Assembly: GCF_001422885.1 (NCBI RefSeq)
Contig: NZ_LMMZ01000040.1
Location: 177,119-241,118, forward strand
Direction of reading: 5' to 3'
Origin: Methylobacterium sp. Leaf104
GTDB lineage: Bacteria > Pseudomonadota > Alphaproteobacteria > Rhizobiales > Beijerinckiaceae
DNA length: 64,000 nt
This document shows, in pieces, positions 62,100 through 64,000 of this stretch. The translations under genes and the position numbers were made by a program. Each line of letters begins with the position of its first letter. Within the stretch, counting starts at the first letter, position 1. The notes under the pieces were generated by a model. It had not been told where the DNA came from. It was given only the letters and a program-made list of their open reading frames with translations, and searched no databases.

Positions 62100-63443
62100 A
62101 TGGCCGCTGTACCATTGCCCCTCACCGCGCCGCACGCGCCGCCCAAGCCCAAGCCGATCTACAGGACCCTGTACTTCCAAGTCCTGGTCGCGGTGGCGAT
62201 CGGCATCGCGCTGGGCCACTTCTACCCGCAGGTCGGCGCGGACATGAAGCCGCTCGGCGACGCCTTCATCAAGCTCGTCAAGATGATCATCGCGCCGGTG
62301 ATCTTCCTCACCGTGGTCTCCGGCATCGCCGGCATGACCAACCTCGAGAAGGTCGGCCGCGTCGGCGGCAAGGCGCTGATCTACTTCATCACCTTCTCGA
62401 CCCTGGCCCTGATCGTCGGCCTGATCGTGGCGAACCTCGTCCAGCCGGGCGCGGGCATGCACATCGATCCGAAGTCCCTCGATCCGAAGTCGATCGCGAT
62501 GTACGCCGACAAGGCGAAGACGCAGTCGATCACCGACTTCCTGATGAACATCATCCCGACCACGGCGGTGGGAGCGTTCTCGGGCGGCGAGATCCTCCAG
62601 GTCCTGTTCTTCTCGGTGCTGTTCGGCTTCGGGCTCGCCTTCCTGGGCGACCGCGGCAAGCCGGTGCTCGACATCATCAAGGTGCTGTCGGAAGCCATCT
62701 TCGGCGTCGTCAACATCATCATGAAGGTCGCCCCCATCGGCGCCTTCGGCGCCATGGCCTTCACCATCGGCAAGTACGGCATCGCCTCGCTCGCCAACCT
62801 CGCCTACCTCGTCGGCGCCTTCTACCTGACCTCGGCGATCTTCGTCCTCGGCGTCCTCGGTGCGGTCGCCCGCTACAACGGCTTCTCCATCATCAAGCTC
62901 ATCCGCTACATCAAGGAAGAGCTGATGCTGGTGCTCGGCACCTCGTCGTCCGAGTCGGCCCTGCCCTCGCTCCTCGAGAAGATGGAGCGCGCCGGCTGCT
63001 CGAAGCCCGTCGTCGGCCTCGTGGTCCCCACCGGCTACTCGTTCAACCTCGACGGCACCAACATCTACATGACGATGGCGGCGCTCTTCATCGCCCAGGC
63101 GACGGACACGCCGCTCACCTACGGCGAGCAGGGCCTGCTGCTCCTCGTGGCGATGCTCTCCTCGAAGGGCGCGGCCGGCGTCACTGGCTCGGGGTTCATC
63201 ACCCTGGCGGCGACCCTCGCGGTGGTGCCCTCGGTGCCGGTCGTCGGCATGGCGCTGATCCTCGGCGTCGACCGCTTCATGTCCGAGTGCCGCGCGATCA
63301 CCAACTTCATCGGCAACGCGGTGGCCTGCATCGTGGTCGCCCGCTGGGAGGGCGAGGTCGACGACGTCAAGCTCGCCGCCGCCATGGGCGGCAATCCGAT
63401 GCCCCTCGACTCGGAGCTCCCGGCCCTGCAGCCGGCCACGTGA
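62100..63443 (+). CDS. dctA: C4-dicarboxylate transporter DctA
   Basis: A 447-residue proton/dicarboxylate symporter of the DAACS family, importing succinate, fumarate and malate. It has YFQVLVAVAIGIALGHFYPQ, the Ser-rich hairpin GTSSSESALPSLLEKMERAG, the substrate/cation motif VPTGYSFNLDGTNIYMTMAA (NLDGT) and FMSECRAITNFIGNAVACIV. It is preceded by a sigma-54 promoter and by the dctBD genes in divergent orientation. Succinate is a main growth substrate for methylobacteria. Confidence 0.95.
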   Translation: MAAVPLPLTAPHAPPKPKPIYRTLYFQVLVAVAIGIALGHFYPQVGADMKPLGDAFIKLVKMIIAPVIFLTVVSGIAGMTNLEKVGRVGGKALIYFITFSTLALIVGLIVANLVQPGAGMHIDPKSLDPKSIAMYADKAKTQSITDFLMNIIPTTAVGAFSGGEILQVLFFSVLFGFGLAFLGDRGKPVLDIIKVLSEAIFGVVNIIMKVAPIGAFGAMAFTIGKYGIASLANLAYLVGAFYLTSAIFVLGVLGAVARYNGFSIIKLIRYIKEELMLVLGTSSSESALPSLLEKMERAGCSKPVVGLVVPTGYSFNLDGTNIYMTMAALFIAQATDTPLTYGEQGLLLLVAMLSSKGAAGVTGSGFITLAATLAVVPSVPVVGMALILGVDRFMSECRAITNFIGNAVACIVVARWEGEVDDVKLAAAMGGNPMPLDSELPALQPAT

Positions 63444-63488
63444 GCCGACAGGGACCGGGCGCGCGGCGCCCGGTCCCGCCGGACGAAA

Positions 63489-63524
63489 GAAGGGGGCGCG
63501 GACCGGCCGGTCCGCGCCCCCTTC
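63489..63524. terminator. strong bidirectional terminator between dctA and glmS
   Basis: Two 15-nt arms (63492-63506 and 63507-63521) are exact reverse complements and extend by gaa/ttc at the base. TTCTCGTTC follows on the plus side. The genes converge. Confidence 0.8.
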
Positions 63525-63549
63525 TCGTTCGCGTCCCGGAGCCGGCGCC

Positions 63550-64000
63550 CTATTCCACCGTGACGGACTTGGCGAGGTTGCGCGGCTGGTCGACGTCTTT
63601 GCCCATGAAGACGGCGGTGTGATAGGCGATGAGCTGGATCGGCACCGCGTAGACGATGGGCGCCACCACCGGGTCGAGGTCGGGCATCGTCACGGTGGCC
63701 ATGGTGTCGAGGCCGGCCGCGGCCGCGCCCTTGGCGTCGCCGATCAGGATGATGCGCCCGCCGCGCGCCGCCACCTCCTGCATGTTCGAGACCGTCTTCT
63801 CGAAGATCGCGTCGTGGGGGGCGATCACGATCACCGGCACGCTCTCGTCGATGAGGGCGATGGGACCGTGCTTGAGTTCACCCGCCGCATAACCTTCCGC
63901 GTGGATGTAGCTGATTTCCTTGAGCTTCAGGGCGCCTTCCAGTGCCATCGGGTAGCTGGTGCCGCGCCCCAGGTAGAGCACGTCGCGGGCCTTGGCGACC
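63550..64000 (-). CDS. glmS: glucosamine-6-phosphate synthase (isomerizing), C-terminal part
   Basis: The last 149 residues of the sugar-isomerase half of GlmS, which makes glucosamine-6-phosphate from fructose-6-phosphate and glutamine for peptidoglycan and LPS. Seen: LYLGRGTSYPMALEGALKLK, EISYIHAEGYAAGELKHGPI and a C-terminal KDVDQPRNLAKSVTVE, the conserved end of the family. The N-terminal glutaminase half lies beyond the right edge. Confidence 0.95.
   Translation of the reverse strand, partial: VAKARDVLYLGRGTSYPMALEGALKLKEISYIHAEGYAAGELKHGPIALIDESVPVIVIAPHDAIFEKTVSNMQEVAARGGRIILIGDAKGAAAAGLDTMATVTMPDLDPVVAPIVYAVPIQLIAYHTAVFMGKDVDQPRNLAKSVTVE

Overview
This is a high-GC alphaproteobacterial chromosomal window, most likely Methylobacterium or a close relative. 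The reasons are strong G/C third-position use, a lanthanide-type (XoxF-like) PQQ methanol dehydrogenase, a malyl-CoA-lyase-type CoA ester lyase, an alphaproteobacterial-type LexA box and CtrA-like box, and small proteins of the DUF6894, GCG_CRPN and IalB kinds. The genus is inferred from remembered protein families, not from a search.

Layout. 1-4.2 kb: the end of a PhzF-like gene, a NUDIX protein, a lipoprotein, an SRPBCC protein, and leuA behind a leucine-rich leader peptide with a hairpin; then a terminator and tRNA-Lys(CTT). 4.2-9.5 kb: an integrative element in the tRNA 3' end. It has a tyrosine recombinase, a probable directionality factor and a regulator whose start codon sits in a 23-bp palindrome, plus small accessory genes and an RHH regulator. 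It ends at a DarT toxin fragment cut by an internally deleted IS630-type element whose left end is tandemly duplicated. 9.5-14.4 kb: polysaccharide polymerase/ligase, acyltransferase, a small secreted protein and the XoxF-type dehydrogenase. 14.4-17.6 kb: a plasmid-type replication module (RepA gene plus 22-bp iterons) with a HARE-HTH-like gene, next to mazG. 17.6-24.2 kb: the pabB-pabA-pabC-doxX operon, rimO, nicotinamidase and quinone oxidoreductase. 24.5-34 kb: GntP-type permease, UbiH-type monooxygenase, patatin, CoA ester lyase, hspQ, IalB protein, a degenerate adenylate-forming enzyme and a pseudo-receiver. 34-47.6 kb: mfd, a soluble PAS3-MCP-PilZ receptor, a cupredoxin, sdhE, recG, a GGDEF-EAL protein and a DUF502 protein. 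47.8-51.7 kb: a small protein, a SWIM-like zinc-finger protein divergent from an annealing-protein-like gene with a LexA-type box between them, then a RecD2 helicase. 51.9-58.4 kb: small DUF genes, a Crp/Fnr regulator, and a TonB receptor with two PepSY genes. 58.4-64 kb: dctD-dctB divergent from dctA with a sigma-54 promoter, then the 3' end of glmS.

How the parts work together. leuA, pabABC, rimO, sdhE, glmS, mfd and recG are housekeeping genes. DctB-DctD with RpoN should drive DctA for C4-dicarboxylate uptake. The TonB receptor, PepSY membrane protein and periplasmic PepSY protein look like one metal/siderophore uptake unit. The most interesting accessory content is the putative SOS-controlled recombination cassette (48.1-51.7 kb), the chromosomal RepA/iteron origin, the decayed tRNA-Lys element with its DarT remnant, and the leuA leader.
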